A stretch of 46,250 bases of DNA from Bacteroidia bacterium (GTDB lineage: Bacteria; Bacteroidota; Bacteroidia; Bacteroidales; Paludibacteraceae). The notes under the pieces were generated by a model. The model saw only the letters and a list, made by a program, of their open reading frames with translations, was not told the DNA's origin and searched no databases. Within the stretch, counting starts at the first letter, position 1. Each line of letters opens with the position of its first letter. This document shows, piece after piece, positions 1 through 8,956 of the stretch. The position numbers were made by a program, and so were the translations under genes. The stretch lies in contig SAAO01000035.1 of assembly GCA_009929375.1 (NCBI GenBank), positions 1 to 46,250 on the forward strand. The letters run 5' to 3'.

Positions 1-156
1 TTTTCCATCAGGGCAAGGGGGAGTTATTCCTCCTGGCTCTGAAAAAAACAAACTTTCCTATTTTGTCTGCAAAGTTGCATTTACTAATTGAATTTTCAAG
101 GCAATAATTATTCACAAAATATTTTCACTAAACATGCTTACCGATTTATTTAGCAT

Positions 157-164
157 TATATTTG
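157..164 (+). promoter_or_regulatory. Putative -7 promoter element (TAnnTTTG)
   Basis: TATATTTG matches the Bacteroidota -7 consensus TAnnTTTG and lies 20 bp upstream of the start of the large alpha-2-macroglobulin-like gene. No clear -33 TTTG was seen. The rest of the 183 bp at the left edge holds only an imperfect inverted repeat at about 8-42 that I cannot assign. Confidence 0.5.
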
Positions 165-183
165 TAAAGTCTAAACACACATA

Positions 184-3100
184 ATGAATTATAAGTTTAT
201 GAAGAAATTTATTTATCTCTCCATACTGGCAATAATGTTGGTGGTTGGAATCGTTTTAGCTCAGAAAAACAATGGTTTAACTATCGACGACCGTTGGAAA
301 CAGGTAGAGGAATTAGCCGAAAAGCAGCTTCCGGAATCGGCGCTGAAAGAAGTGGAACTGATTCTGAAACAGGCAGTCGAAGAAAAAAATAATGCCGAAG
401 TAATCAAAGCTTTTGTATATAAAATGCGATTTACGCTTGAACGTGAACCCGATAAAGCACCTTCGCTTATCAGCGAATTCGAAGATTTCGCTACAAAATC
501 GACGGATGTGGCCGAAAAAGCTTTGCTGCACTCGATGACAGCCGAACTTTATGCGCAACATTATGAGCAAAACCGCTGGAATATTGATCGAAGAACTAAT
601 GTCGCCGGATTTGTACCAAACGATATTAACGAATGGACAAGTAATATTTACTTTAACAAAATCAACACACTATTCGATGCATCGCTTCAAAATGTGGCTG
701 TGTTGCAAAAGACTGATGCACTCAAATTTGCGCTTCTGCTTCATGCCGGAGACGACAGTCGCACGCTGGAACCCACGCTTTTTGATTTTCTGGCATATCG
801 CAAAATTGATATTCTATCCTCCGTTTCCGGTATTGTAGAGGATGAAAATCCGCTCGAAGATCAAAAATACTTTGCACCGGCCGAAATCTTTGTGAAATCG
901 CAGCCCGATACAACTTTTAAAAACAGTATCGAAAACCGCATTCTGAATGTGTATAAAGAACTTTTGAGCTTTCATTTGGCTGATAAAAACGATGCAGCTT
1001 TACTTTATACCGATTTACAGAGGTTGAAATATGTGTACGAACAATCTCAACAAACAGACCATTACCTGAATGCGCTCGATTTTCTGATTTCGAAAAATTC
1101 CTCGTCTGAAATTGTAGTTGAAGCGTTGGCTGAAAAGGCGCAGACTCTTTTACAAAATTCTTATCTTGATTCGAAATATACCAAACGTCAGGCTTTTGAC
1201 ATTTGTGCTGAGGGAATTGCTAAATATCCTTCGTATAAGCGCATTGATGTTCTGAAAAATATTCAGTCGCAAATTCAGCAAAAACAGTTGATTGTTAACT
1301 ATAAAAGACTAGTTCGCCCGCAAGCCGATCAGACACTTAATGTGAATTACAACAATATTGAAACGCTATATCTGAAAGTTTATAAGCTGAATGTGTCGGC
1401 GCAGGATTACTATATTTACAAGCAGAATTCGCGTCGGGAGCGTAAGTTACACCCTTCTGCACAGCTTGTGGAGACAAAAATTATAAAATTGCCAAAGCAG
1501 GACGATTTTCTGCCTAACGATACTGCTTTAGTCCTGAAAACAGGCGATTTTGGCATTTACGAATTCAGCCTTTCCGATTATGAAAATACTTTGCAAACAG
1601 AGGAGTCAGAATCTCTTGGAGTCGCTTTCGGAGGTTTTTCTGTGTCTGCAGTTAATTTTATTTCCCGCAAAACGGAAGAAGATAAAATGTCGGTGTATGT
1701 GCTCGATAGTAAATCGGGTCTGCCTTTGCGAAATGCCAGACTGAAAGTGGCCGAACTGAACTGGAATGGCAAAGGTTACGTACTTACAAAAAAGGCAGAA
1801 ACTGTTACCGGAAAGACTGGTTTTTGTGCATATCCTGTTGAGAATGAAAACAAATCTCAGCAGTTTTTTATCGAATATGGCAATGATAAATTCTTCACAA
1901 ATAATCAGTATTATTATTTCAATAGTTTTAGTCATGAGGAATCTGAAGAATCAAAAATCAGCATTCTGACTGACCGTTCCATTTATCGGCCGGGACAAAC
2001 GGTTTATTTTAAAGGAATCAGCTGGGTTGCTTCACGAAACCATCAGGAAGTAAATAAAAACGCTGATTTTGAGGTGACTCTATACGATGTCAACGATCAG
2101 AAAATAAGTTCGAAGAAGTTTAAGAGCAATGAGTTTGGTTCGTTTGCAGGCGAATTTGTCTTGCCACAGAGTGGTCTCAATGGTATGTATTACCTGGAAG
2201 TGAACGATGAATTTACACACAATTTTTCGGTTGAAGAATACAAGCGTCCAACTTTCGAAGTCATTATTCCGAAACCGGCTTCGGAAATTCGTTTCAACGA
2301 AAAACTGACTATCAAAGGTAATGTAAAAGCCTTTGCCGGTTACGATATTGCCAATGCTTCGGTAAAATACAGCGTGATGCGTCGCAGTCATTATTTTTGT
2401 TGGTGGATACGCGAGCCCGAAAAGGAATTGCTTTCCGGAACCCTTATTTCGGCTGCCGATGGTAGTTTTGAATTCGGTTTTGTACCCGAAAAACCAAAAA
2501 ATACACAATCGTACCTGCGCGGAAATATTTACACCTATTCGGTGATTGCCGAAGTAACGCAACCCAATGGCGAAACGCAAAAAGGCGAAATGTCCTTCTC
2601 GGTAGGCGATAAAGCTTTGTTTATTGTGGCTGCAATTCCTCAGAAAGTCGATAAAAATACAGCGAATGCCTTTGCTATTCATGCCGAAACCATTAATGGC
2701 GAGAGAACCGATAGCAAAATAGAATATACGCTTTACCAACTCAATGAAACGGCTGAGTATTTCGAAGAAAATAATAATAATCTTGATAGCCTTAAAGTAA
2801 ATTCGAAAGTGCTGGCTGGCGAATATAATACTATCGATAAAAAACTGACACTTCCGCTGAAAAAGCTAAAATCGGGTCTTTATCGATTGGTTTTAACTAC
2901 TAAAGATAAATTCGGTAATGAGATTAAAACGCAGCATGAATTTATTCTTTACGGAAAGAAAGATGCCCGTCCGTCTGTAAAAACTTATGTATGGCTGGAT
3001 ACTGAAAATACCGAATGTGAACCGGGCGAGAAAGCCATTATTCGCTTTGGAACTTCTACCCGGAATACGAAAGTACTTTTCGAGATTATGAAAGGTAATA

Positions 3101-6100
3101 AAGTACTCGAAAGCAAATGGATAAAATTCGATAACAGTATAAAAGTGTTCAGAATTCCTTTCAAAGCTTCGTATGGCGATGGGGTAAATGTGCATTTTAC
3201 TTTTATGAAGGATGAAAAACTCTTTACTCGTGAGCTTTCCATTACGAAAAAGGAAGTGAAAAAAGAGTTGAAACCAAAGTTCTCGGTTTTCCGCAATAAA
3301 CTGCTTCCGGGTGCACACGAAACATGGACGGTGACCATTCCTGAAGCCGATAAAAAGAACGCCGAATTGCTTGCTGCCATGTACGATGCCTCGTTGGATG
3401 CCATTCGCGCGCACAGTTGGAATTTTAATCCGACTTACAGGGCTTATTTAGGAAATTCACCAATGTGGCAAACTCCATATATTGGAAATGAACATGCTGT
3501 GGCCGATTTTGAATCAATTTATAAGTCCATATCTGAGTATGAATTTGACCGCTTAAACTGGTTTGATTTCTATTTGTCACGACGATATAATAATGGGCCG
3601 ATCAGAATAAGAGGAGCTAAATCAATTGGCAATGAAGAGTTTATGTCGCTTGATGTAGTTGCAGCAGATGCTCTCCAGGGAAAAGTGGCCGGAGTTGAAT
3701 CGATACCACCGCCTCCACCCGCACCAAATCTGGCTTTATCGGAAGTAGTCGTTGTTGAAGATGATAATAGAATTTTTGAGAAAACAACTCAGGGTCAGAA
3801 TAAAACGGTTAAGCCCCGCACCAATTTTGCAGAAACAGCATTTTTCTACCCGCAACTTAAAACTGACGCGCAGGGAAATGTACAATTCTCGTTTACTGCG
3901 CCCGAAAGTCTGACCCGCTGGAATGTAAAACTGCTGGCGCATACGCAGGATTTGTATTTTGGTGGTTTCGATACCACAGCTGTTACTCAGAAGGATTTGA
4001 TGGTGCAAATGAATCTCCCGCGTTTTGTCCGTCGTTCGGATAAACTGACTTTAAGTGCCAATGTTATTAATCTGACTGATGGCAAATTGGATGTAAAAGT
4101 AAATTTTGAACTCATAAATCCTGAAACAGACAAAGCAATTGTGTTGAAAGACAATGCAGTCCGAACAGTTGCTTTAAATGCCAACGAAACAAAGGTAGTA
4201 GAGTGGGAGGTCTCAGAATTTTCCGATCACGAACTGGTGGTTTGTAAAATCATTGCCGAATCAGGTGATTTCAGCGATGGCGAACAAAAATATCTGCCCG
4301 TGTTGCCCGACAAAGTGCTGGTAACCGAAAGTATGCCAATGATAATTCGTGGCGGACAAACACGTACGTTTAATTTCCGTAGTCTGACTGAAAATCTTTC
4401 GAAAGTGGATACCCGCAATCTCGCTGTGGAATTTACAGCCAATCCGGCCTGGTATGCCGTGCAGGCATTGCCTACGCTTTCGCAACCCGATGCCGATAAT
4501 GCGTTGAGTTTGTTCACAGCTTATTATACAAATTCGCTGGCTGGCTTGATTGCCAGTTCGAATCCGAAAATTGCAAAGGTTTTCGATCAGTGGAAAAATG
4601 CGAAAGGCAGCCGTGAGGCACTTTTGTCCAATCTGGAGAAAAATCAGGAACTCAAAAATATGCTTCTGGAAGAAACGCCCTGGGTAATGGCTGCAAAAGA
4701 TGAGACGGAGCAAAAACGTCAGATTGCTTTGCTGTTCGACCTGAATATGCAGAAAAATCAGGCACAGCAATATCTCGACAAACTGTTGAAACTGCAACGA
4801 CCCGATGGCGGTTTTGCCTGGTTCGAGGGAATGACTTCGAGCCGTTATATCACCCTCGAAATAATGCTGAATCTGGCAAGGCTCGATAAGATGACAGGTG
4901 CTGATTTACTTACTTCTCACCTCTCACCTCTCACCTCTGCCTTAAAATATCTCGATTTGGAAATTTCGCGCGATTTCGACCAGCTGAAAAAGTACAACAA
5001 AGATTATCAGAAGCAAAATTGTATCGACAATTCGCAGTTGTTTTATTTGCACATGCGTTCGGAATATCCTGAAATTCCTGTGGCTGAGTTTGCCCGCGAA
5101 GCGCATGCGTTTTACAGCGCTCAGGCCGAAAAATACTGGACTTCGTTTACGCTTTACGGCAAAGCCATGATGGCTGTGGTGGCACAGCGCAATGGAAAAA
5201 CAAAAATTGCGGATCAGATAATGAAATCGCTGCGCGAAAATGCTTTGAAAACCGACGAGTTCGGAATGTACTGGGCAAAAAATACAGCAGGCTATTTCTG
5301 GAACGAACGGCCTGTGGCTGTTCAGGCTGCCATGATCGAAGCTTTTAACGAAACAGGTGCCTCGCAGGCCGAAATCGACGAAATGAAAATCTGGTTGCTG
5401 AAACAAAAACAAACCCAGCGCTGGGATTCGCCTGTAGCTTCAGTAAATGCTATTCACGCCCTCTTGTTACAGGGAACCGACTGGCTTGCAAATAACTCGG
5501 AAGTGAAAATTACTGTCGGAAATCAGTTATTGATGCCCGAAACAAAAGAAGCAGGTACAGGTTATTTCAAACAAAGCATTCCGCTGCAAACTATTCGTCC
5601 CGAAATGGGAAATGTAACTATATCTACAATTGAGAGGGTGACTCCAAGTCACCCCCTCAATAAATTTGCAAATGAGCAGCTGACTCCGGGTCACCCCCTC
5701 AATCAGTCTTCAATTGGCTGGGGAGCTATGTATTGGCAGTATTATCAGGATATCGACAAAGTACAGGGACAAAGCAATGCGCTGAAAGTAACCAAAAAAC
5801 TGTTTGTGAAACAGGGAAATTCAATGTTGCCTTTGGAGCAAACACAGTTGAAAAAAGGCGATAAAGTCATTACGCGTTTGGTGGTGACTACCGACCGCAA
5901 TCTTGAATTTGTGGCGCTGAAAGATTTGCGCGCTTCCTGTTTCGAACCCGTAAATCAGCTTTCTGGCTGCGAATGGAAAGAAAGTCTGTGTTATTATCAA
6001 ACCACAAAAGATGCTTCCACACAATTTTTCTTTAGCTTTTTGCCAAAAGGAACCTATGTGTTTGAGTACGAAATGTGGGCAAACAACGCCGGTGCTTTCA

Positions 6101-6183
6101 CCAGCGGCATAGCAACCATACAATGTCAGTATGCCCCCGAATTTGTAAGCCATACAGGTGGAGAGATTGTTCGGGTAAAGTAA
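184..6183 (+). CDS. Alpha-2-macroglobulin-like protein, thioester-less, secreted
   Basis: The 1999-residue product starts with a signal peptide (basic MNYKFMKK, hydrophobic segment, probable cleavage after Ala26). Met6 at 199 is an equally good start. A macroglobulin-type MG2 motif (TDRSIYRPGQTVYFKG, about residues 597-612) precedes the A2M core motif (AFFYPQLKTD..G.V.FSFTAPESLTRWN, from about 1219) and an alpha-alpha toroid region (RPDGGFAWFEGM, about 1539). Where thioester A2Ms carry CGEQ, this protein reads LSQPDADNA (about 1432), so it cannot form the covalent thioester bond. Bacterial A2Ms are thought to trap proteases in the envelope; a non-thioester form would act by conformational trapping or do something else. 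Two oddities lie in the frame: a plug-like ALQGKVAGV segment followed by a proline run (1160-1185), and a palindromic repeat-coded insertion near the C-terminus (5629-5705). Family assignment is firm; function is inferred. Confidence 0.9.
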   Translation: MNYKFMKKFIYLSILAIMLVVGIVLAQKNNGLTIDDRWKQVEELAEKQLPESALKEVELILKQAVEEKNNAEVIKAFVYKMRFTLEREPDKAPSLISEFEDFATKSTDVAEKALLHSMTAELYAQHYEQNRWNIDRRTNVAGFVPNDINEWTSNIYFNKINTLFDASLQNVAVLQKTDALKFALLLHAGDDSRTLEPTLFDFLAYRKIDILSSVSGIVEDENPLEDQKYFAPAEIFVKSQPDTTFKNSIENRILNVYKELLSFHLADKNDAALLYTDLQRLKYVYEQSQQTDHYLNALDFLISKNSSSEIVVEALAEKAQTLLQNSYLDSKYTKRQAFDICAEGIAKYPSYKRIDVLKNIQSQIQQKQLIVNYKRLVRPQADQTLNVNYNNIETLYLKVYKLNVSAQDYYIYKQNSRRERKLHPSAQLVETKIIKLPKQDDFLPNDTALVLKTGDFGIYEFSLSDYENTLQTEESESLGVAFGGFSVSAVNFISRKTEEDKMSVYVLDSKSGLPLRNARLKVAELNWNGKGYVLTKKAETVTGKTGFCAYPVENENKSQQFFIEYGNDKFFTNNQYYYFNSFSHEESEESKISILTDRSIYRPGQTVYFKGISWVASRNHQEVNKNADFEVTLYDVNDQKISSKKFKSNEFGSFAGEFVLPQSGLNGMYYLEVNDEFTHNFSVEEYKRPTFEVIIPKPASEIRFNEKLTIKGNVKAFAGYDIANASVKYSVMRRSHYFCWWIREPEKELLSGTLISAADGSFEFGFVPEKPKNTQSYLRGNIYTYSVIAEVTQPNGETQKGEMSFSVGDKALFIVAAIPQKVDKNTANAFAIHAETINGERTDSKIEYTLYQLNETAEYFEENNNNLDSLKVNSKVLAGEYNTIDKKLTLPLKKLKSGLYRLVLTTKDKFGNEIKTQHEFILYGKKDARPSVKTYVWLDTENTECEPGEKAIIRFGTSTRNTKVLFEIMKGNKVLESKWIKFDNSIKVFRIPFKASYGDGVNVHFTFMKDEKLFTRELSITKKEVKKELKPKFSVFRNKLLPGAHETWTVTIPEADKKNAELLAAMYDASLDAIRAHSWNFNPTYRAYLGNSPMWQTPYIGNEHAVADFESIYKSISEYEFDRLNWFDFYLSRRYNNGPIRIRGAKSIGNEEFMSLDVVAADALQGKVAGVESIPPPPPAPNLALSEVVVVEDDNRIFEKTTQGQNKTVKPRTNFAETAFFYPQLKTDAQGNVQFSFTAPESLTRWNVKLLAHTQDLYFGGFDTTAVTQKDLMVQMNLPRFVRRSDKLTLSANVINLTDGKLDVKVNFELINPETDKAIVLKDNAVRTVALNANETKVVEWEVSEFSDHELVVCKIIAESGDFSDGEQKYLPVLPDKVLVTESMPMIIRGGQTRTFNFRSLTENLSKVDTRNLAVEFTANPAWYAVQALPTLSQPDADNALSLFTAYYTNSLAGLIASSNPKIAKVFDQWKNAKGSREALLSNLEKNQELKNMLLEETPWVMAAKDETEQKRQIALLFDLNMQKNQAQQYLDKLLKLQRPDGGFAWFEGMTSSRYITLEIMLNLARLDKMTGADLLTSHLSPLTSALKYLDLEISRDFDQLKKYNKDYQKQNCIDNSQLFYLHMRSEYPEIPVAEFAREAHAFYSAQAEKYWTSFTLYGKAMMAVVAQRNGKTKIADQIMKSLRENALKTDEFGMYWAKNTAGYFWNERPVAVQAAMIEAFNETGASQAEIDEMKIWLLKQKQTQRWDSPVASVNAIHALLLQGTDWLANNSEVKITVGNQLLMPETKEAGTGYFKQSIPLQTIRPEMGNVTISTIERVTPSHPLNKFANEQLTPGHPLNQSSIGWGAMYWQYYQDIDKVQGQSNALKVTKKLFVKQGNSMLPLEQTQLKKGDKVITRLVVTTDRNLEFVALKDLRASCFEPVNQLSGCEWKESLCYYQTTKDASTQFFFSFLPKGTYVFEYEMWANNAGAFTSGIATIQCQYAPEFVSHTGGEIVRVK
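4911..4940 (+). repeat. Heptanucleotide tandem repeat inside the A2M gene
   Basis: Three consecutive CTCACCT heptamers (4917-4937) lie in frame in the A2M gene and encode a Ser/His/Leu/Pro/Thr stretch (SHLSPLTS). The run resembles the heptamer arrays in the intergenic gaps of this window rather than ordinary coding sequence. Confidence 0.75.
5629..5705 (+). repeat. Palindromic repeat inserted in frame in the A2M gene
   Basis: 5629-5643 (ATTGAGAGGGTGACT) and 5647-5661 (AGTCACCCCCTCAAT) pair with one mismatch in 15. A further half copy (TGACTCCGGGTCACCCCCTC) follows at 5681-5700. The segment encodes the near-duplicated peptides VTPSHPLN and LTPGHPLN just before the conserved WGAMYWQYY motif, which looks like an insertion relative to the family. 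Confidence 0.8.
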
Positions 6184-6190
6184 TAGCGTA

Positions 6191-6385
6191 TCAGAGTTTC
6201 ATGTTTCAGAGTTTCATGTTTCAGAGTTTTGGTATACTCATATTATTAGAAAGTTGTTTGATCCAAAAATCTTCAATCAACCCGAAACTCTGAAACTCTG
6301 AAACATGAAACTCTGAAACATGAAACGCGAAACCCGAAACGCGAACCCCCAATCGTAAATTGTAAATAATTAAATCGTAAATATA
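6191..6385 (+). repeat. 15-bp tandem repeats forming a long imperfect hairpin
   Basis: Left arm 6191-6230 has tandem copies of a 15-mer (CAGAGTTTCATGTTT). Right arm about 6283-6325 has the complementary units (AAACATGAAACTCTG). About 50 bp separate the arms. The stretch then runs into AAACGCGAAACCCG-type and TCGTAAAT-type short repeats up to the next start codon. It fills the whole gap after the A2M gene. It could end transcription as a hairpin, but has no T-tract. Confidence 0.8.
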
Positions 6386-6387
6386 AA

Positions 6388-7035
6388 ATGTCCCGTTACA
6401 CCCTTCGTGAAGAAAAAGCCAATACCTATACTCATTTGGCAGGTATCATTTTCGGTCTGGCAGCCGGAGTGGTATTAATATTGAGAGCCATTCCCACAGC
6501 CGACAACTGGATTCTGGCCAGTTTTATGGTCTATGCGGTGTTTATGACTTTTTCGTACATCACATCTACTTTTTATCATCACGAGCGCGATGAGCATAAG
6601 AAAATGTTGCTGCGCAAATTCGATCATGCAGCCATTTATCTGCACATCGCCGGTTCGTACACACCTTTTACGCTGGTGGTGCTTCGCAACGAAGGCGCCT
6701 GGGGTTGGGTATTGTTTGCTGTGGTATGGGCTGCTGCGGTGGCCGGCGTTTTGCTAAGCTTTCTGAATCTGAAAAATGCCGGAAAGCTCGAAACTGTGGC
6801 TTATGTGGCTATGGGCTGGGTGGTTGTCATTGCCTTCAAACCGCTGACAGATGTGCTATCAGCGCTTGGAAATATGGATGTGCTTTGGTGGTTGATTGGC
6901 GGCGGACTGGCTTATACGCTTGGAGCAGTTGTTTATCTCATAAAAAAGGTGGAGTTTATGCACGCCGTGTGGCATTTGTTTGTACTGGCCGGAAGTGTGT
7001 GTCATGCCATTGCCATTTACCTGATTGTGCAGTAA
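6388..7035 (+). CDS. Hemolysin III / PAQR-type membrane protein (YqfA family)
   Basis: A 215-residue integral membrane protein with about seven hydrophobic segments. It starts with EEKANTYTHLAGI, the usual opening of the family, followed by STFYHHE, then RKFDHAAIYLHIAGSYTPF, and ends with HAVWHLFVLAGSVCHAIAIY. The Ser, Asp and His residues in these motifs correspond to the proposed metal site of the PAQR/CREST superfamily. Members sit in the inner membrane; the name hemolysin III comes from one heterologous assay and the physiological role is unsettled. Length is normal. The gene stands alone between two repeat-filled gaps and starts at an ATG just after the low-complexity run. Confidence 0.92.
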   Translation: MSRYTLREEKANTYTHLAGIIFGLAAGVVLILRAIPTADNWILASFMVYAVFMTFSYITSTFYHHERDEHKKMLLRKFDHAAIYLHIAGSYTPFTLVVLRNEGAWGWVLFAVVWAAAVAGVLLSFLNLKNAGKLETVAYVAMGWVVVIAFKPLTDVLSALGNMDVLWWLIGGGLAYTLGAVVYLIKKVEFMHAVWHLFVLAGSVCHAIAIYLIVQ

Positions 7036-7170
7036 TTTCGGGCATTTTACAGCATCATTCTGATTTACAGGGGAAGCATTTGAAGATAATACTCTTAACA
7101 TTATCTAAATTTGCTTCCTTTGTTTTATATAATCGGATAAAATTCAGATATTTGCAACTGAAAGTGACCG

Positions 7171-7361
7171 ATAATTTTTCACCACATAGTGCGCAGTAGT
7201 TTTGAAAAATAAGAGAAAAGACTAAGAATACATAGGATTATCCCGAAAATCGGGATAATCTCAGAGCTGCAAAAGTATCTTCAGATACTCTTTTACTATG
7301 TGAGCTAAGTCTTTTTATTCAATAATTTCTATGTGTTCTACTGTGTTGAAAATATATCATT
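7171..7361 (+). repeat. Palindromic intergenic element, copy A (~190 bp)
   Basis: This element fills much of the 378-bp gap 7036-7413. Its ends are imperfect inverted repeats (TTTCACCACATAGTGCGCAG at 7177 and the complement of CTACTGTGTTGAAAATATAT at the right end). Its centre holds a perfect palindrome (TTATCCCG...CGGGATAA, 7239-7259). Copy B, inverted, lies at 13621-13800 and is similar over nearly its full length. No ORF of note is inside. Confidence 0.85.
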
Positions 7362-7413
7362 AAATATTCCAATTTACTTATTTCATAAATAAATCTTCTA
7401 AATTCAAAGAGTT

Positions 7414-8505
7414 ATGAGAAAACACATTTTATTCTTATTTGCTGTGGTTTTAATGGTGGCTTGTGCCCCCAAAGAGTATGAAATTTCAGGAAACATTGAT
7501 GCAGCTTACAATGAAGGAGCTAAAGTTTATATCAAGGAACGTATTGATCGTGAATGGGTCAGTGTGGATAGTGCTGATATTCTGAAAGGTTCATTTACTT
7601 TTAAGGGTGAGGCCGACAGCGGACGTGTGGTGTATCTGGCTTTCGAAAATCAGGATGGTGATCATTTTCGTAAACCTTTTGTGCTCGAAAACGGAAAAAT
7701 CAGTATCGCTGTGGATAGTCTGACCCGAATGACAGTTTCTGGTACTGAGCAAAACGAAATTTTAAGTGCCTACAATGCTCAGAAGGATGCATTCTATACC
7801 AAAGCAAACGATGAGTTTCAGAAACTATCGGCTGAAGTGGCTGCCGACAGTTCCAAAGCTGAAAGTCTGAACAAGCGTATGGAGGAAATCCAGAAAGAGG
7901 ATGTGGCTTTCGATGTTAACTTTGCTGTGAAAAATGTAAATACCATTGTGGGTACTTTTGTGTTTACCACCACTTTCCATGGCATGAGTATTGACGAAAA
8001 GGAGAGCATTGTAAACAAAATGACCGATAAAACAAAAACTGTAAAACGCGTACAGGAAATTATTGCTGCCATCGAAACCGAGAAAAAGACCGCTGTAGGC
8101 CAGATGTACACCGATTTCAGTCTCCCGACTCCCGATGGAGGAATGCTTGCGCTATCTGAACTTGTGGGGAAAACCGATTATGTGTTAGTCGATTTCTGGG
8201 CTTCTTGGTGTGGTCCCTGCATTCGTTCGTTCCCCGAACTTAAAGCTTTATACCAAAAGTACAAAGGTTCGAAACTGGCTATTTATGGCGTTTCACTCGA
8301 CGATACCGATGCGAACTGGCGCTCGGCAATTGATACTTATAAATTAGAGTGGTCGCATGTGTCCGACCTTCAGGGTTGGAAGTCGGCAGGAGCTGCATTG
8401 TATGCTGTAAATTCAATTCCCGCAACCGTACTTATTGATAAAGATGGAAAAATCGTGGCCCGTAACTTCACTGTAGACCAGATGGATAAATTGTTATCGG
8501 AATAA
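7414..8505 (+). CDS. TlpA-like thioredoxin lipoprotein with N-terminal DUF4369-type domain
   Basis: The 363-residue product has a lipoprotein signal (MRKHILFLFAVVLMVAC, Cys17 the likely lipidated residue). A beta-rich domain of the DUF4369 type follows (about 22-120), then a helical linker rich in Lys/Glu (about 120-220). The C-terminal TlpA/AhpC-TSA thioredoxin domain has the active site WCGPC at 265-269 and a cis-proline loop (NSIPATVLID) near 330. Such proteins are membrane-anchored, periplasm-facing thiol:disulfide oxidoreductases common in Bacteroidota, with partners usually unknown. All catalytic residues are present. The gene is monocistronic by its surroundings: a repeat element upstream, and the HU gene with its own promoter downstream. 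Confidence 0.93.
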   Translation: MRKHILFLFAVVLMVACAPKEYEISGNIDAAYNEGAKVYIKERIDREWVSVDSADILKGSFTFKGEADSGRVVYLAFENQDGDHFRKPFVLENGKISIAVDSLTRMTVSGTEQNEILSAYNAQKDAFYTKANDEFQKLSAEVAADSSKAESLNKRMEEIQKEDVAFDVNFAVKNVNTIVGTFVFTTTFHGMSIDEKESIVNKMTDKTKTVKRVQEIIAAIETEKKTAVGQMYTDFSLPTPDGGMLALSELVGKTDYVLVDFWASWCGPCIRSFPELKALYQKYKGSKLAIYGVSLDDTDANWRSAIDTYKLEWSHVSDLQGWKSAGAALYAVNSIPATVLIDKDGKIVARNFTVDQMDKLLSE

Positions 8506-8580
8506 TAAGTCATTATTTGATAATTTCCCTTTTTTCGAAAAATATTTAGCGCAATTGTTTTTTAATCAGAATAAAAGCAA

Positions 8581-8588
8581 TATATTTG
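8581..8588 (+). promoter_or_regulatory. Putative -7 promoter element for the HU gene
   Basis: TATATTTG fits TAnnTTTG exactly and is followed by GC, as often seen in Bacteroidota promoters. A TTG-containing stretch at 8555-8560 is a weak -33 candidate. It lies 65 bp upstream of the HU start codon. Confidence 0.55.
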
Positions 8589-8653
8589 CAGTCCGTTTTG
8601 AGAAAATTTAAATCAATCATAAAATAATTATTAACTCATTAAAAATTACTAAA

Positions 8654-8926
8654 ATGACTAAAGCAGATATCGTAAATGAGATTGCTAAAAATACAGGAAT
8701 CGATAAGGCAACTGTATTGACAACTGTTGAAGCTTTCATGGAAGCAGTAAAAGATTCGTTGGCTAAAAACGAAAACGTATATTTAAGAGGTTTCGGTAGC
8801 TTTGTAATCAAACAACGTGCTGAAAAAACTGCCCGTAACATTTCGAAAAACACTACTATCATCATTCCGGCTCACAATATCCCTTCTTTCAAACCAGCCA
8901 AAACTTTCGTGAGCGTAGTAAAATAA
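8654..8926 (+). CDS. HU family DNA-binding protein
   Basis: A 90-residue protein with the standard HU/IHF layout: an N-terminal helical dimerisation part (MTKADIVNEIAKNTGIDKAT), the GFGSF turn (RGFGSFVIKQRAEKTARN) and a beta-arm region with a proline-containing tip (IIIPAHNIPSFKPAK). HU bends and compacts DNA and helps replication, recombination and transcription in the nucleoid. The family is certain; HU versus an IHF-like paralogue cannot be separated from one sequence. It has its own promoter candidate and is followed 30 bp later by the small basic mS38-like gene, probably on the same transcript, with a shared terminator at 9083-9130. Confidence 0.96.
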   Translation: MTKADIVNEIAKNTGIDKATVLTTVEAFMEAVKDSLAKNENVYLRGFGSFVIKQRAEKTARNISKNTTIIIPAHNIPSFKPAKTFVSVVK

Positions 8927-8956
8927 TTTTTTTTCATTATATAAAACAAAAAGACG

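Noticed and set aside
2080-2739. Long antisense open frame (219 codons) opposite the A2M gene
   Set aside because: It lies wholly inside a well-supported coding region, its product has no recognisable motif, and the reverse frame of this gene is open in several places by codon bias.
6191-6325. CRISPR array at the repeat-rich gaps
   Set aside because: The units are 7-15 bp and contiguous without unique spacers; no cas genes are present.
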